From the NCBI GenBank assembly GCA_963728045.1, contig CAVSIE010000002.1, positions 62,001 to 126,000 of the forward strand: DNA of 64,000 nt, given 5' to 3'. The stretch's first letter is position 1, and each line of letters begins with the position of its first letter. The notes beneath the pieces are model-generated. The model had not been told where the DNA came from and did not search any database. It worked only from the letters and a program-made list of their open reading frames with translations. Shown here piece after piece: positions 7,632 through 15,309 of this stretch. Source of the DNA: VRUE01 sp963728045 (lineage in GTDB: Bacteria; Actinomycetota; Thermoleophilia; Solirubrobacterales; 70-9). Made by a program: the position numbers and the translations under genes.

Positions 7632-8366
7632 CTAGGCGGCGTAGACCGTCTCGCAGTAGCGCGAGAGCTCACGCGCGGCGCCCCGCACCGAGGCGATCGC
7701 GGTCGCGTAGTCCATCCGCAGCGGGCCGACGACCCCGACCGAGCCGAGGTTGCGGCGCCCGAGCCCGTAGTTGGCCCCAACGACGCTGACCGAGCGCAGC
7801 TCCGGCTGCGGGTTCTCGCCGCCGATCCAGCAGAAGACCGAGCTCTCGTCGAGCGCCGAGCGCAGGACCCCTAGCACCGCCGCGCGCCCCTCCAGCGCCC
7901 CCATCAGCTCGTCGACGTGAGGAAGATCGGCGAGGTGCTCGGCCGAGAGCAGTCGCGAGAGCCCGTGGACGTAGAGGGTGTCGCCGAGCGGCGGCGCGGT
8001 GACCAGCGCCATCAGGTCGGTGACCTGAGCCAGCGCCTGACTCGTCTCCCGCATCGCCTCGTCGACCTCGCGGCGCAGCCGGGACAGCTCGAGGGCGACA
8101 CCGACGCCGGCGGGAGGGCCGCCCGTCGCCAGCATCAGATCGACGTAGTGACGGTAGCCGGCATCGGTCGGTACCCGGCCGGCGGACGTATGTGGATGGG
8201 TGAGCAGCCCGACCGCCTCCAGCGCAGCCAGCTCGGCGCGCACGGTGGACGGGCCCCACTCGACATCGGGCCTCTCGGCGATCTGCTTCGACGCCACCGG
8301 AGTGGCCGAGGAGAGATACCCCTCGACCACCAAACGCAAAATTAGCTCTTGTCTCTCAGAGAGCAC
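7632..8366 (-). CDS. hrcA: heat-inducible transcription repressor HrcA, shortened
   Basis: HrcA normally binds CIRCE operators and represses groESL and dnaK operons. The N-terminal winged helix (LSERQELILRLVVEGYLSSATPVASKQIAE, then GPSTVRAELAALEAVGLLTHPHTSAGRVPT) is clear, as is the C-terminal GAF-like end (GSVGVVGPLRMDYATAIASV). At 244 residues it is about 100 short: the segment after the LVTAPPLGDT region, which in the family forms the inserted dimerisation domain, is missing. It is directly upstream of a DnaJ that also lacks its middle domain. Confidence 0.9.
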   Translation of the reverse strand: MLSERQELILRLVVEGYLSSATPVASKQIAERPDVEWGPSTVRAELAALEAVGLLTHPHTSAGRVPTDAGYRHYVDLMLATGGPPAGVGVALELSRLRREVDEAMRETSQALAQVTDLMALVTAPPLGDTLYVHGLSRLLSAEHLADLPHVDELMGALEGRAAVLGVLRSALDESSVFCWIGGENPQPELRSVSVVGANYGLGRRNLGSVGVVGPLRMDYATAIASVRGAARELSRYCETVYAA

Positions 8367-8381
8367 AGATGAAGTCTAGAA

Positions 8382-8492
8382 GCGGGGGCGGGCACCCCTC
8401 CCCGCGGCTTGTACTTTTCGGTCACCCGGCCTGCGGCAGACCGCCTCTCGCCACACCCGAAAAGTTGAGCGGGGCGGGGTGCTCGCCCCCGC
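8382..8492. repeat. palindromic element, family C
   Basis: Outer arms GCGGGGGCGGGCACCCC and its near-complement (ending at 8492) enclose an inverted inner core, CTTGTACTTTTCGG on the left and CCGAAAAGTTGAGCG on the right. The same core occurs at 9348-9420 and 40503-40617 with different outer arms. The element fills the space between hrcA (start 8366) and the dehydratase ending at 8498, so it could also act as a transcription barrier. Confidence 0.8.
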
Positions 8493-8497
8493 CCTGG

Positions 8498-8890
8498 CTA
8501 CAGCTGGATCTCGGCCTCGGCGTTGCGAATGATCTGGTTCTCGCCCTGGGTGGCGACCGTGTCGATCGTCACCCGGTCGCCCTCCGCCGACTTGACCGTG
8601 CCGGTGACGACGATCTCCTGCTCGGGCGCGCCCATCCCCCGGAACTGCACCGAGAGACGCTTCAGGGCGCGTGGGTCACCGCCCGCCAGCGCCGTGTTGG
8701 CGCGGGCGACGACGCCCATCGAGTAGAGGCCGTGAAGGATGTTGTTTGGCAGCCCGACCGCTTTCGCGAACTCGGGATCGATGTGGATCGGGTTGAAGTC
8801 GCCGGAGGCGCCCGCGTAGCGGTGCGGCAGGTACTTGTCCGGCGTCACCCGCAGCTCGGGGACCTGGTCGCCCTCGTTCAGCTCAGCCAT
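8498..8890 (-). CDS. hadB: MaoC-like dehydratase, HadB-like subunit
   Basis: The 130-residue protein is a single hot-dog domain with the hydratase-2 motif AGASGDFNPIHIDPEFA, in which Asp and His are catalytic, followed by GLPNNILHGLYSMG. This matches the catalytic HadB partner of the (3R)-hydroxyacyl-ACP dehydratase heterodimer that acts in type II fatty acid elongation in mycobacteria. The upstream gene, separated by one base, encodes the other subunit type. The precise acyl substrate is unknown, and MaoC-like proteins have several roles, so the pathway is an inference from the pairing. Confidence 0.8.
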   Translation of the reverse strand: MAELNEGDQVPELRVTPDKYLPHRYAGASGDFNPIHIDPEFAKAVGLPNNILHGLYSMGVVARANTALAGGDPRALKRLSVQFRGMGAPEQEIVVTGTVKSAEGDRVTIDTVATQGENQIIRNAEAEIQL

Positions 8891-8891
8891 C

Positions 8892-9332
8892 TCATACCCC
8901 CCTGACGATGTTGGTCCAGACGGCGCGCACGACCTGCTGGCCGTCCTGGTTGACGGACACGGACTCGAAGACGTAGAAGCCCTTGCCGTCTTTCTCGTAG
9001 ATCTCCAGGCACTTCGGCGTCGTCGTGATCTCGTCGCCGGAGCAGACCGGCTCGCCCCACTCGAACTCCTGGCCGCCGTGCACCATCGTCGCGAAGTTCA
9101 TCCCGACCTCGGGGTCGAGGATCGCCGGCCCCATCGCGGGACCGCTGTAGACGACGGCGAACATCGGCGGCGCGACGACGTCGCGGAACCCGGCCGCTTT
9201 GGCCGCCTCGACGTCGAAGTGCACCGGGTTGTCGAGCCCGAGCGCGTTCGCGTACTCCTTGATCTTCTCCCGGCCGACCTGGTAGGTCGTCCCGGGCCAC
9301 TCCTTGCCTACTGCATCTGTTTTCAGCGTCAT
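8892..9332 (-). CDS. hadA: MaoC-like dehydratase, HadA-like (FAS1_DH) subunit
   Basis: This 146-residue hot-dog protein has the pattern of the non-catalytic partner in HadAB-type dehydratases: an N-terminal YQVGREKIKEYANALGLDNPVHFD segment, then APPMFAVVY and the ATMVHGGQEFEWGEPV region. It lacks the Asp-x-x-x-x-His dyad of its neighbour. The two genes are adjacent in the order hadA-hadB with one base between them, so the proteins probably form a heterodimer for dehydration of 3-hydroxyacyl-ACP. Confidence 0.8.
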   Translation of the reverse strand: MTLKTDAVGKEWPGTTYQVGREKIKEYANALGLDNPVHFDVEAAKAAGFRDVVAPPMFAVVYSGPAMGPAILDPEVGMNFATMVHGGQEFEWGEPVCSGDEITTTPKCLEIYEKDGKGFYVFESVSVNQDGQQVVRAVWTNIVRGV

Positions 9333-9347
9333 GGTCGCGGCATTCTA

Positions 9348-9420
9348 GGGATTCGGCGCCCCTGCGAACGTCTTGTACTTTCGCGAAGCGAAAGTTAAGT
9401 GAGCAGGGGCGCCGAATCCC
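9348..9420. repeat. palindromic element, family C (short copy)
   Basis: Perfect 18-bp arms GGGATTCGGCGCCCCTGC (9348-9365) and complement (9403-9420) enclose the core CTTGTACTTTCGC-GAA-GCGAAAGTTAAGTG, the compact version of the family C core. It abuts the lepA stop codon at 9421-9423 and may serve as a lepA terminator, although no T-run follows. Confidence 0.85.
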
Positions 9421-11214
9421 TCACTCGTCGATCTCCAGCACCGCCAGGAACGCCTCCTGCGGCACTTCCACGCGACCGACCGACTTCATCCGCTTCTTGC
9501 CGGCCTTCTGCTTCTTGAGGAGCTTCTGCTTGCGGGTGACGTCGCCGCCGTAGAGCTTCGCGGTCACGTCCTTGCGCAGCGCCTTGACCGTCTCGCGGGC
9601 AAGGATGTTCGAGCCGATCGCCGCCTGCACCGGCACGTCGAAGAGCTGGCGCGGGATCGTCTTGCGCAGCCGCTCGACCAGGCGCTTGCCCTGCTCGTAG
9701 GCGAATTCGCGGTGGACGATGATCGAGAGCGCGTCGACCTTGTCGCCGGCGAGCAGGATGTCGACCTTGACCAGGTCTGAGGCGCGGTTTCCGATCGGCT
9801 CGTAGTCGAGCGAGGCGTAGCCACGGGTCGATGACTTCAGCAGGTCGAAGAAGTCGAGGACTATCTCGGCCAGCGGCATGTCGTAGCGGATCTGCACCCG
9901 CTGCGGACTGAGGTAGTGCATGTCGACGTGGGTGCCGCGTCGCGACTGGCAGAGCTCCATCACGGCGCCGACCTGCTCGGAGGGGCAGATGACCGTGGCC
10001 CGGATGTAGGGCTCTTCGATCGCCTCGATCGTGCCCGGGTCGGGCAGGTCGGTCGGACTGTGGACCTCGACCTGCTCGCCGTTGGTCAAGTGCACCTCGT
10101 AGCGCACGTTCGGCATCGTCGCCAGCAGCTCGAGCCCGTACTCGCGTTCGAGCCGCTCGCGCACGATCTCCATGTGGAGCAGGCCGAGGAAGCCGGCGCG
10201 GAAGCCGAACCCAAGCGCCTCCGAGGTCTCCGGCTCCCACGACAGCGCGGCGTCGTTGAGGGCCAGCTTCTCGAGCGCGTCGCGCAGATCTTCGAAGCGG
10301 TCGGTGTCGATCGGGAAGAGGCCGCAGAAGACCATCGGCCGCACCTCGCGGTAGCCCTCCAGGGCCTCGCCGGCGGGACGATCAAGCGCGGTAACGGTGT
10401 CGCCGACGCGCAGCTTGGCGACGTCCTTGATCCCGGTGATCAGGTAGCCGACGTCACCCGCCTCCATCCCCTGCGCCGCGGTCATCGCCGGGCGGAAGAA
10501 GCCGATGTCGTCGATGTCGGCCTCGGTCCCGTTCTGCATCGCGACGATCCGCCCGTGCTTGCGGAAGGCTCCGTCGACCATCCGCACGTAGGCGATCACG
10601 CCGCGGTACTGGTCGAACTCGGAGTCGAAGATGAGGGCGCGGGGCGGGGCGGCGAGATTGCCCTCAGGCGGCGGCACGCGGGCGACGATCGCCTCCAGGA
10701 CGTCGACCACCCCCTCCCCCGTCTTGGCCGAGATCGGGATCGCGTCGCTCGGATCGCCGCCGAGCAGGTCGGCGATTTCGCCGGCGACCCGCTCTAGCTC
10801 GGCGCCGGGCAGGTCGACCTTGTTGATCACCGGGATCAGCTCCAGCCCGTTCTCGATCGCCAGGTAGGTGTTGGCGACGGTCTGGGCCTCGACGCCCTGG
10901 GCGGCGTCGACGACGAGCAGGGCGCCCTCACAGGCGGCGAGGCTGCGCGAAACCTCGTAGGAGAAATCGACGTGACCGGGGGTGTCGATCAGGTGAAGGT
11001 GGTAGGTCTCGCCGTCCGAGGCCTTGTACTCGACCCGCACCGCCTGCGCCTTGATCGTGATTCCGCGCTCGCGCTCGAGGTCCATCGAGTCGAGCACCTG
11101 GGCGCGCATTTTCTTCGGGTCGACGGCGCCGGTGATCTCGAGGATGCGGTCGGCCAGGGTCGACTTGCCGTGGTCGATGTGGGCAATTATTGAAAAGTTC
11201 CGGATGTGCTCCAT
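9421..11214 (-). CDS. lepA: elongation factor 4 (LepA)
   Basis: LepA is a ribosome-binding GTPase that acts in translation initiation or back-translocation. The 597-residue protein is full length: G1 AHIDHGKST near residue 12, switch region RERGITIKAQ, G3 DTPGHVDF, G4 NKVD, and the family-specific C-terminal domain ending in KRMKSVGRVEVPQEAFL. The gene lies between two palindromic elements: family C abuts its stop and family A lies 32 bp upstream of its start codon. Confidence 0.97.
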   Translation of the reverse strand: MEHIRNFSIIAHIDHGKSTLADRILEITGAVDPKKMRAQVLDSMDLERERGITIKAQAVRVEYKASDGETYHLHLIDTPGHVDFSYEVSRSLAACEGALLVVDAAQGVEAQTVANTYLAIENGLELIPVINKVDLPGAELERVAGEIADLLGGDPSDAIPISAKTGEGVVDVLEAIVARVPPPEGNLAAPPRALIFDSEFDQYRGVIAYVRMVDGAFRKHGRIVAMQNGTEADIDDIGFFRPAMTAAQGMEAGDVGYLITGIKDVAKLRVGDTVTALDRPAGEALEGYREVRPMVFCGLFPIDTDRFEDLRDALEKLALNDAALSWEPETSEALGFGFRAGFLGLLHMEIVRERLEREYGLELLATMPNVRYEVHLTNGEQVEVHSPTDLPDPGTIEAIEEPYIRATVICPSEQVGAVMELCQSRRGTHVDMHYLSPQRVQIRYDMPLAEIVLDFFDLLKSSTRGYASLDYEPIGNRASDLVKVDILLAGDKVDALSIIVHREFAYEQGKRLVERLRKTIPRQLFDVPVQAAIGSNILARETVKALRKDVTAKLYGGDVTRKQKLLKKQKAGKKRMKSVGRVEVPQEAFLAVLEIDE

Positions 11215-11246
11215 CGGCGGATGCGGAGTATGGCGAGCGGCTCCGA

Positions 11247-11337
11247 CCGGCGGGTCCTGTCGCCGCAGGGGACCCCCACCCCTTCCGGTAGCTAAAGCTT
11301 CCTCAGGGGTGGGCCCCCCTACGGCGCCACCCGCCGG
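11247..11337. repeat. palindromic element, family A (intergenic copy)
   Basis: The arms start CCGGCGGGTCCTGTCGCCGC and end GGCGCCACCCGCCGG, with the invariant centre CGGTAGCTAAAGCTTCCTC. It matches 13054-13143 and the reverse complement of 40240-40351 over most of its length. This copy lies in the leader of lepA, downstream of the GT-C-like gene. The spacer 11215-11353 holds nothing else that I can identify. Confidence 0.9.
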
Positions 11338-11353
11338 AGGAGAGCAATGCCAA

Positions 11354-13417
11354 TCAGCGGCACGCTGATGGATCCAGAGGTCTCCTTAGCTCGTAGACGA
11401 CCGTCGGCGGCGTTTTCACGATGACGGTGACTCCGGGGCCTTCGGTCCAGCGAGTGGTTGGTGGGTATGGGGGCTTGCGGGGTTCCATGCGGTCTCTACT
11501 CGTGACTACGTAGTCGTAGTTGCCCTCATTGAGGAGGAGGCGCCATTGGGGGCATGTGGTTGGGGTGGTGAAGCCGCCGTGGGGTTGCTCGATGCCGATG
11601 AATCGCACGTCGTTGGAGAGGTCGGCGCCGAAGAGGGGGTACTGGCGAGTGCTGGTGGTGGCGATGCGGGCGCCGGAGACGTCGCGTGACCAGGCGAAGG
11701 CGGTGTTGAGGCCCGGCGTCGTGAAGGACGGGTCCGCGTAGCGGCTCTCTAGGTAATGGCGCTGGATCGGGTAGCCGATGGCGACTGCCGCGATAACGAC
11801 CAGCATGGCCAGGCGGGCAGGGGATACCCCCCACCCGGACAAGCGCCGAGCCAATTGGCTCGGCGCTTTGAGTATCCGCCCGTTCGGGGGGTATCCCCTG
11901 CCCGCCTCTCGAAAGCGAGTCGGCAGCACGATTGGGAGAAGCGCAAGGCCAAGGACCAGTGCAGGAGCTAGGTAGCGGAGGCCGGACTCGAAGCCGCGGG
12001 GCATTCCCTCCGGGCCGGAGGCTGAGGTTGGGGCGATCAGCCAGGCGAGAAGGGCTGCGAGGCCGGTTAGGGCAGCGACGAGAAGTAGTCGATCTCTCGG
12101 CGTCGGATTCCGAAGCTGACTCAGAAGCGGAAGCAGCAGGCCGGCTAGGGCGGCGGCGAGCAGCGGGAGCCAGACGAGCCAGAGGCCGTCGTGGAAGCCT
12201 GGCAGGAACCAGTCCGACCAGACGGCGCCGTCGGTCAGGTAGCCGAGCACGCTGTGGCCTTCGCGCCCGCCCAGCGCCTGATCGGGCGCCGGCAGAGAGA
12301 TCGGCCCGACGCTGTCGATCCAGGGCAACGGGTTGCCGGTTTGGATCAGGTTGCGCAGGTACCAGTAACCGCCCCCGGCCAGCGCAGCCAAGCCGGTCAC
12401 AGCGAAAGCGCGCCAGCGAGCTCCGGCTGGTGCGATCAAGGCGAGCCCGATCACGAGAACAGCAGCAGGTAGAAGGAAGTTGAGCTTCGTCCCGGCAGCC
12501 ATGCCGGCCGAGAGGCCCGCAGCGGCCAAAGGGCCCAGCGCGGACGCAGCTCCTACCTGCATGTGAGAGCCGCGTTCGCGCTGGGCCAGGGCGAACGCAA
12601 CCGCCGCCAGCAGGAAAAAGATCCCGACGATGTCGTTCCGCGCCTCTCCCGCCTGATCCGTCAATGCCGGCACGCTCAACGCGATCGCACCCAACGCCAG
12701 CGACCAAGGCGCCACGCCGTATGGCCGCCCGATACACCAGCACGCAACGAGGCAGCCGACGAACCAGCCGAGATTCAGCAGTAGCGAGAGCAAATCCCGG
12801 TCGAACGCCAGCATCCCGACCGCGTGGAACACCTCGGAATTCGCCGGGTAAAACCAAGCCAGAAACTGCGGCGCAATGAAGTGCAAATCCCATGTGTTCC
12901 CGCTCTGGAAGAACCCGGCGGCAAACGGCCCGTGGTACCAGGTGGAATCGAACCCGGTCATGCCGGTCGACAGGTGTGGCCTGACCTCCATGCCGAACTT
13001 GAGAATCGCGACCGCAGCGATTACCAGGGCGATGAGCGTCGAGGCGCTCCGGCCCGCGGGTCCTGTCGCCGCAGGGGACCCCCCACCCCCTGCGGTAGCT
13101 AAAGCTTCCTCGGGGGTGGGCCCCCCTACGGCGCCACCCGCGGGAGCCGCCGCCCGCGACGTCAGGCCCCAAGCGGCCAGCACGGCTAGGGCCATTACAC
13201 CGAGGTAAGGCAAAGGCTCAAAGAGGCCGACCGTGCCCAGCAGCTCGGCCGCCCAGAGCAGGAGCGCGAGCGCGAGGACGGCGGTCGCCAGATGGGCGGG
13301 AGCGCCGGTGAACTCGGGGAGCAGTCGGCGACGCAATTGCGTGGCGCCGAGCCAGGCGAAGCCGATGAGCAAGAAGATCTCGGCGACGCCCAGCAGGTAG
13401 CGCGGCAAGTCGAGCAT
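11354..13417 (-). CDS. polytopic membrane protein, GT-C glycosyltransferase-like, with two in-frame palindrome insertions
   Basis: I chose ATG 13417 (MLDLPRYLLGVAEIFLLIG), immediately after the murJ stop; the frame upstream is antisense-like Arg/Pro-rich sequence. The 687-residue product has about a dozen hydrophobic segments and a long luminal loop with FDSTWYHGPFAAGF and a C-terminal soluble part, resembling GT-C type polyprenyl-phosphate-dependent glycosyltransferases such as the ArnT/PMT group. No strict catalytic motif is visible, so the role is tentative. Two stretches look foreign: Ala/Gly/Pro-rich residues from the family A palindrome at 13054-13143, placed between two membrane segments, and GYPPNGRILKAPSQLARR from the family B palindrome at 11812-11906. 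Both keep the frame open. Confidence 0.75.
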   Translation of the reverse strand: MLDLPRYLLGVAEIFLLIGFAWLGATQLRRRLLPEFTGAPAHLATAVLALALLLWAAELLGTVGLFEPLPYLGVMALAVLAAWGLTSRAAAPAGGAVGGPTPEEALATAGGGGSPAATGPAGRSASTLIALVIAAVAILKFGMEVRPHLSTGMTGFDSTWYHGPFAAGFFQSGNTWDLHFIAPQFLAWFYPANSEVFHAVGMLAFDRDLLSLLLNLGWFVGCLVACWCIGRPYGVAPWSLALGAIALSVPALTDQAGEARNDIVGIFFLLAAVAFALAQRERGSHMQVGAASALGPLAAAGLSAGMAAGTKLNFLLPAAVLVIGLALIAPAGARWRAFAVTGLAALAGGGYWYLRNLIQTGNPLPWIDSVGPISLPAPDQALGGREGHSVLGYLTDGAVWSDWFLPGFHDGLWLVWLPLLAAALAGLLLPLLSQLRNPTPRDRLLLVAALTGLAALLAWLIAPTSASGPEGMPRGFESGLRYLAPALVLGLALLPIVLPTRFREAGRGYPPNGRILKAPSQLARRLSGWGVSPARLAMLVVIAAVAIGYPIQRHYLESRYADPSFTTPGLNTAFAWSRDVSGARIATTSTRQYPLFGADLSNDVRFIGIEQPHGGFTTPTTCPQWRLLLNEGNYDYVVTSRDRMEPRKPPYPPTTRWTEGPGVTVIVKTPPTVVYELRRPLDPSACR
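11812..11906. repeat. palindromic element, family B (inside a coding region)
   Basis: Arms GGCGGGCAGGGGATACCCCC and complement flank a perfect inner palindrome, AGCGCCGAGCCAATTGGCTC plus GGCGCT, and the family signature CTTTGAGTATCCGCCCG. The element lies in the GT-C-like gene without breaking its frame. It adds roughly 30 residues on the minus strand. Confidence 0.9.
13054..13143. repeat. palindromic element, family A (inside a coding region)
   Basis: The element begins CCGCGGGTCCTGTCGCCGC and ends GCGCCACCCGCGG, with centre GCGGTAGCTAAAGCTTCCTC. It is inserted in the N-terminal third of the GT-C-like gene, adding about 30 residues (GGAVGGPTPEEALATAGGGG and beyond) without a frameshift or stop. 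Confidence 0.9.
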
Positions 13418-13419
13418 CG

Positions 13420-15003
13420 CTAGCGGCGGCCGGGCAGGAGGCGCATGATCTGGTCGAGCTCGGGGATGCGCAGCAGCTTCGCCGCGGCGATATAGACGAG
13501 GCCACCCAGCCCAAGAGCGGTCCCCAGGGACGCGATCTGTCCGAAAAGGCCGCGTCCGAGCGCATCGTCGAGCAGATCCCAAACGCCGAAAGAGACCCCG
13601 GCGAGGGCGATAGAGGCGAGGGCTATCCGGATGCCGACGTCGGCGAGCCGGCGCAGCTCTAGGCCGCCGAGGAGACGGCGCAGGATCACGCACTGGGCGA
13701 CGACGCTGGCGCCGGTGGCGATTGCCGTGGCGGCGACGATCCCCCCCACGCCGAGGTGGTAGAGGCCGAGCGCCGCGACCGCGGTCACCGCCAGGTTGGC
13801 GGCGGCGATCGTGGTCGGCACCCAGGGCCGCTGGAGGCTGAAGAAGGTGCGGGTGAGGAGCAGGAAGAGGCCGTTGGTCGGCAGCGAGAAGGCGAACCAG
13901 AAGAGCGCCGTCGCGACCAGGGTCGTCTGCTCCGGGTTGAACTCGCCGCGCTGATAGACGAGGCGGATCATCGGTTCGGAGAGGACCAGGACCGCCGCCG
14001 CCGCCGGGACCAGCACGAAGAGGATCTGCCGCATCCCGTTGGCCATCGTCGCCCGCAGGTTCTCGTGCTCCCCGCGCGAGGCGAAGCGGGCCAGGGTCGG
14101 AAAGAGGACGGTGGCGATCGCGACCGCGAAGATCCCCTGCGGCAGCTGGTAGATCCGGAACGCCTTGTCGATCGCGGCGGGCGCCTGCTCGCTGACGAGG
14201 CTGCCGAAGAGGCTGTTGATCAGCAGGTTGAAGTTGATCAGCCCGAGGCTGATCGTCACCGGCAGCATCAGGAGCAGCACGCGGCGCAGGTCGCGGTTGC
14301 GCCAGTCGAAGCTCCAGGTGAACCGAAACGGCGTGTTGCGCAGGTCGGCGACGACGATCAGCAGCTGGACCAGGGTGCCGGCGAGGACGCCGATCGCGTA
14401 GGCGTAGATCCGGTCCTGGCCCTCGAACATCGGCTCGAGCAGGACAAGCCCGGCGATGATCGTCAGGTTCCAGAACAGGGGGGCGATGGCGAAGGCGCCG
14501 AAGCGGTCGTAGCTGTTGAGGATGCCGACCACGACCCCGCTCGCCCCGAGCAGGATCAGGATCGGGAAGAGGAGCTGGGAGAGGGCGACGGTGAGGTCGA
14601 GGATCGTCCCCTCGAAGCCGGGAGCGAAGAGCGGGACTAGCAGCGGCGCGGTGAGCACGAAGAGGGCGGTGATCGCGGCGAGGACGATGGTGACGAGCAG
14701 CAGCAGGGTCGAGGCGAGCCGGAAGGCCTCCCGGTACTGCTTGCGCTCCAGGTGCTCGGTGAAGACCGGGATGAAGGCGGGCTGCAGGGCGGCGTCGGCA
14801 AAGAGGCTGCGGATCAGGTTGGGTACCTGGAAGGCGATCGTGAAGGCCGACATCGGGCCGCTGATCCCGTAATAGCTCGCGGCGACGATCTCGCGACCCA
14901 GCCCGGCCACCCGCGAGGCGGCCGTGGCAACAGAGAAGAACGCCGTCGAGCGGGCGATCCGGCCCGCCGGGCGGCTCTCTTCACGCGTCTCGGCGGTCTC
15001 CAA
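13420..15003 (-). CDS. murJ: lipid II flippase MurJ (MviN)
   Basis: MurJ moves lipid II across the cytoplasmic membrane for peptidoglycan synthesis. The 527-residue protein has about 14 membrane segments and the conserved start ARSTAFFSVATAASRVAGLGREIVAA followed by DAALQPAFIPVF, typical of the MviN family. It lacks the C-terminal kinase-like extension seen in some actinobacterial MviN proteins. The gene is divergent from rpsT with a 36-bp spacer and is followed within 2 bp by the GT-C-like gene. Confidence 0.95.
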   Translation of the reverse strand: METAETREESRPAGRIARSTAFFSVATAASRVAGLGREIVAASYYGISGPMSAFTIAFQVPNLIRSLFADAALQPAFIPVFTEHLERKQYREAFRLASTLLLLVTIVLAAITALFVLTAPLLVPLFAPGFEGTILDLTVALSQLLFPILILLGASGVVVGILNSYDRFGAFAIAPLFWNLTIIAGLVLLEPMFEGQDRIYAYAIGVLAGTLVQLLIVVADLRNTPFRFTWSFDWRNRDLRRVLLLMLPVTISLGLINFNLLINSLFGSLVSEQAPAAIDKAFRIYQLPQGIFAVAIATVLFPTLARFASRGEHENLRATMANGMRQILFVLVPAAAAVLVLSEPMIRLVYQRGEFNPEQTTLVATALFWFAFSLPTNGLFLLLTRTFFSLQRPWVPTTIAAANLAVTAVAALGLYHLGVGGIVAATAIATGASVVAQCVILRRLLGGLELRRLADVGIRIALASIALAGVSFGVWDLLDDALGRGLFGQIASLGTALGLGGLVYIAAAKLLRIPELDQIMRLLPGRR

Positions 15004-15019
15004 GCCCTATCTCACTCGC

Positions 15020-15025
15020 TATAGT
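15020..15025 (+). promoter_or_regulatory. candidate -10 element for rpsT
   Basis: TATAGT lies 15 nt before the rpsT ATG in the 36-bp spacer shared with divergent murJ. No convincing -35 box is seen, so this rests on the hexamer and its position only; transcripts starting here would be nearly leaderless. Confidence 0.3.
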
Positions 15026-15039
15026 CGGCCGCCCGAAAC

Positions 15040-15309
15040 ATGGCCAACATAGCCTCACAGAAGAAGCGGATCCTACGCAGCGAGCGCGAGCGGACCGAGA
15101 ACCGGCTGCTCACGAGCACGATCAAGACCTACTTCCGCCGCCTCGAGGCCGCGGTCGAGTCCGGCGATGCCGACACGATCGCCGCCGAGCACCGCTCGCT
15201 CGTCTCGCGGATCGACAAGGCCGTCCAGAAGGGCGCGCTGCACAAGAACACCGCAGCACGCAAGAAGTCCAGAGCCGCCCGCATCACCGCCGCGGCCGCC
15301 GCGAAGTAG
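15040..15309 (+). CDS. rpsT: 30S ribosomal protein S20
   Basis: S20 binds 16S rRNA and helps 30S assembly. The 89-residue, Lys/Arg-rich protein has the family start MANIASQKKRILRSERER and the ALHKNTAARKKSRAA region near its C-terminus, with Ala-rich tail. It is transcribed away from murJ and converges on holA with no gap: its stop codon ends at 15309 and the holA stop begins at 15310. Confidence 0.97.
   Translation: MANIASQKKRILRSERERTENRLLTSTIKTYFRRLEAAVESGDADTIAAEHRSLVSRIDKAVQKGALHKNTAARKKSRAARITAAAAAK

Noticed and set aside
7464..8400. CIRCE operator expected near hrcA and dnaJ
   Set aside because: No TTAGCACTC-N9-GAGTGCTAA or close variant was found; only the long palindromes are present.
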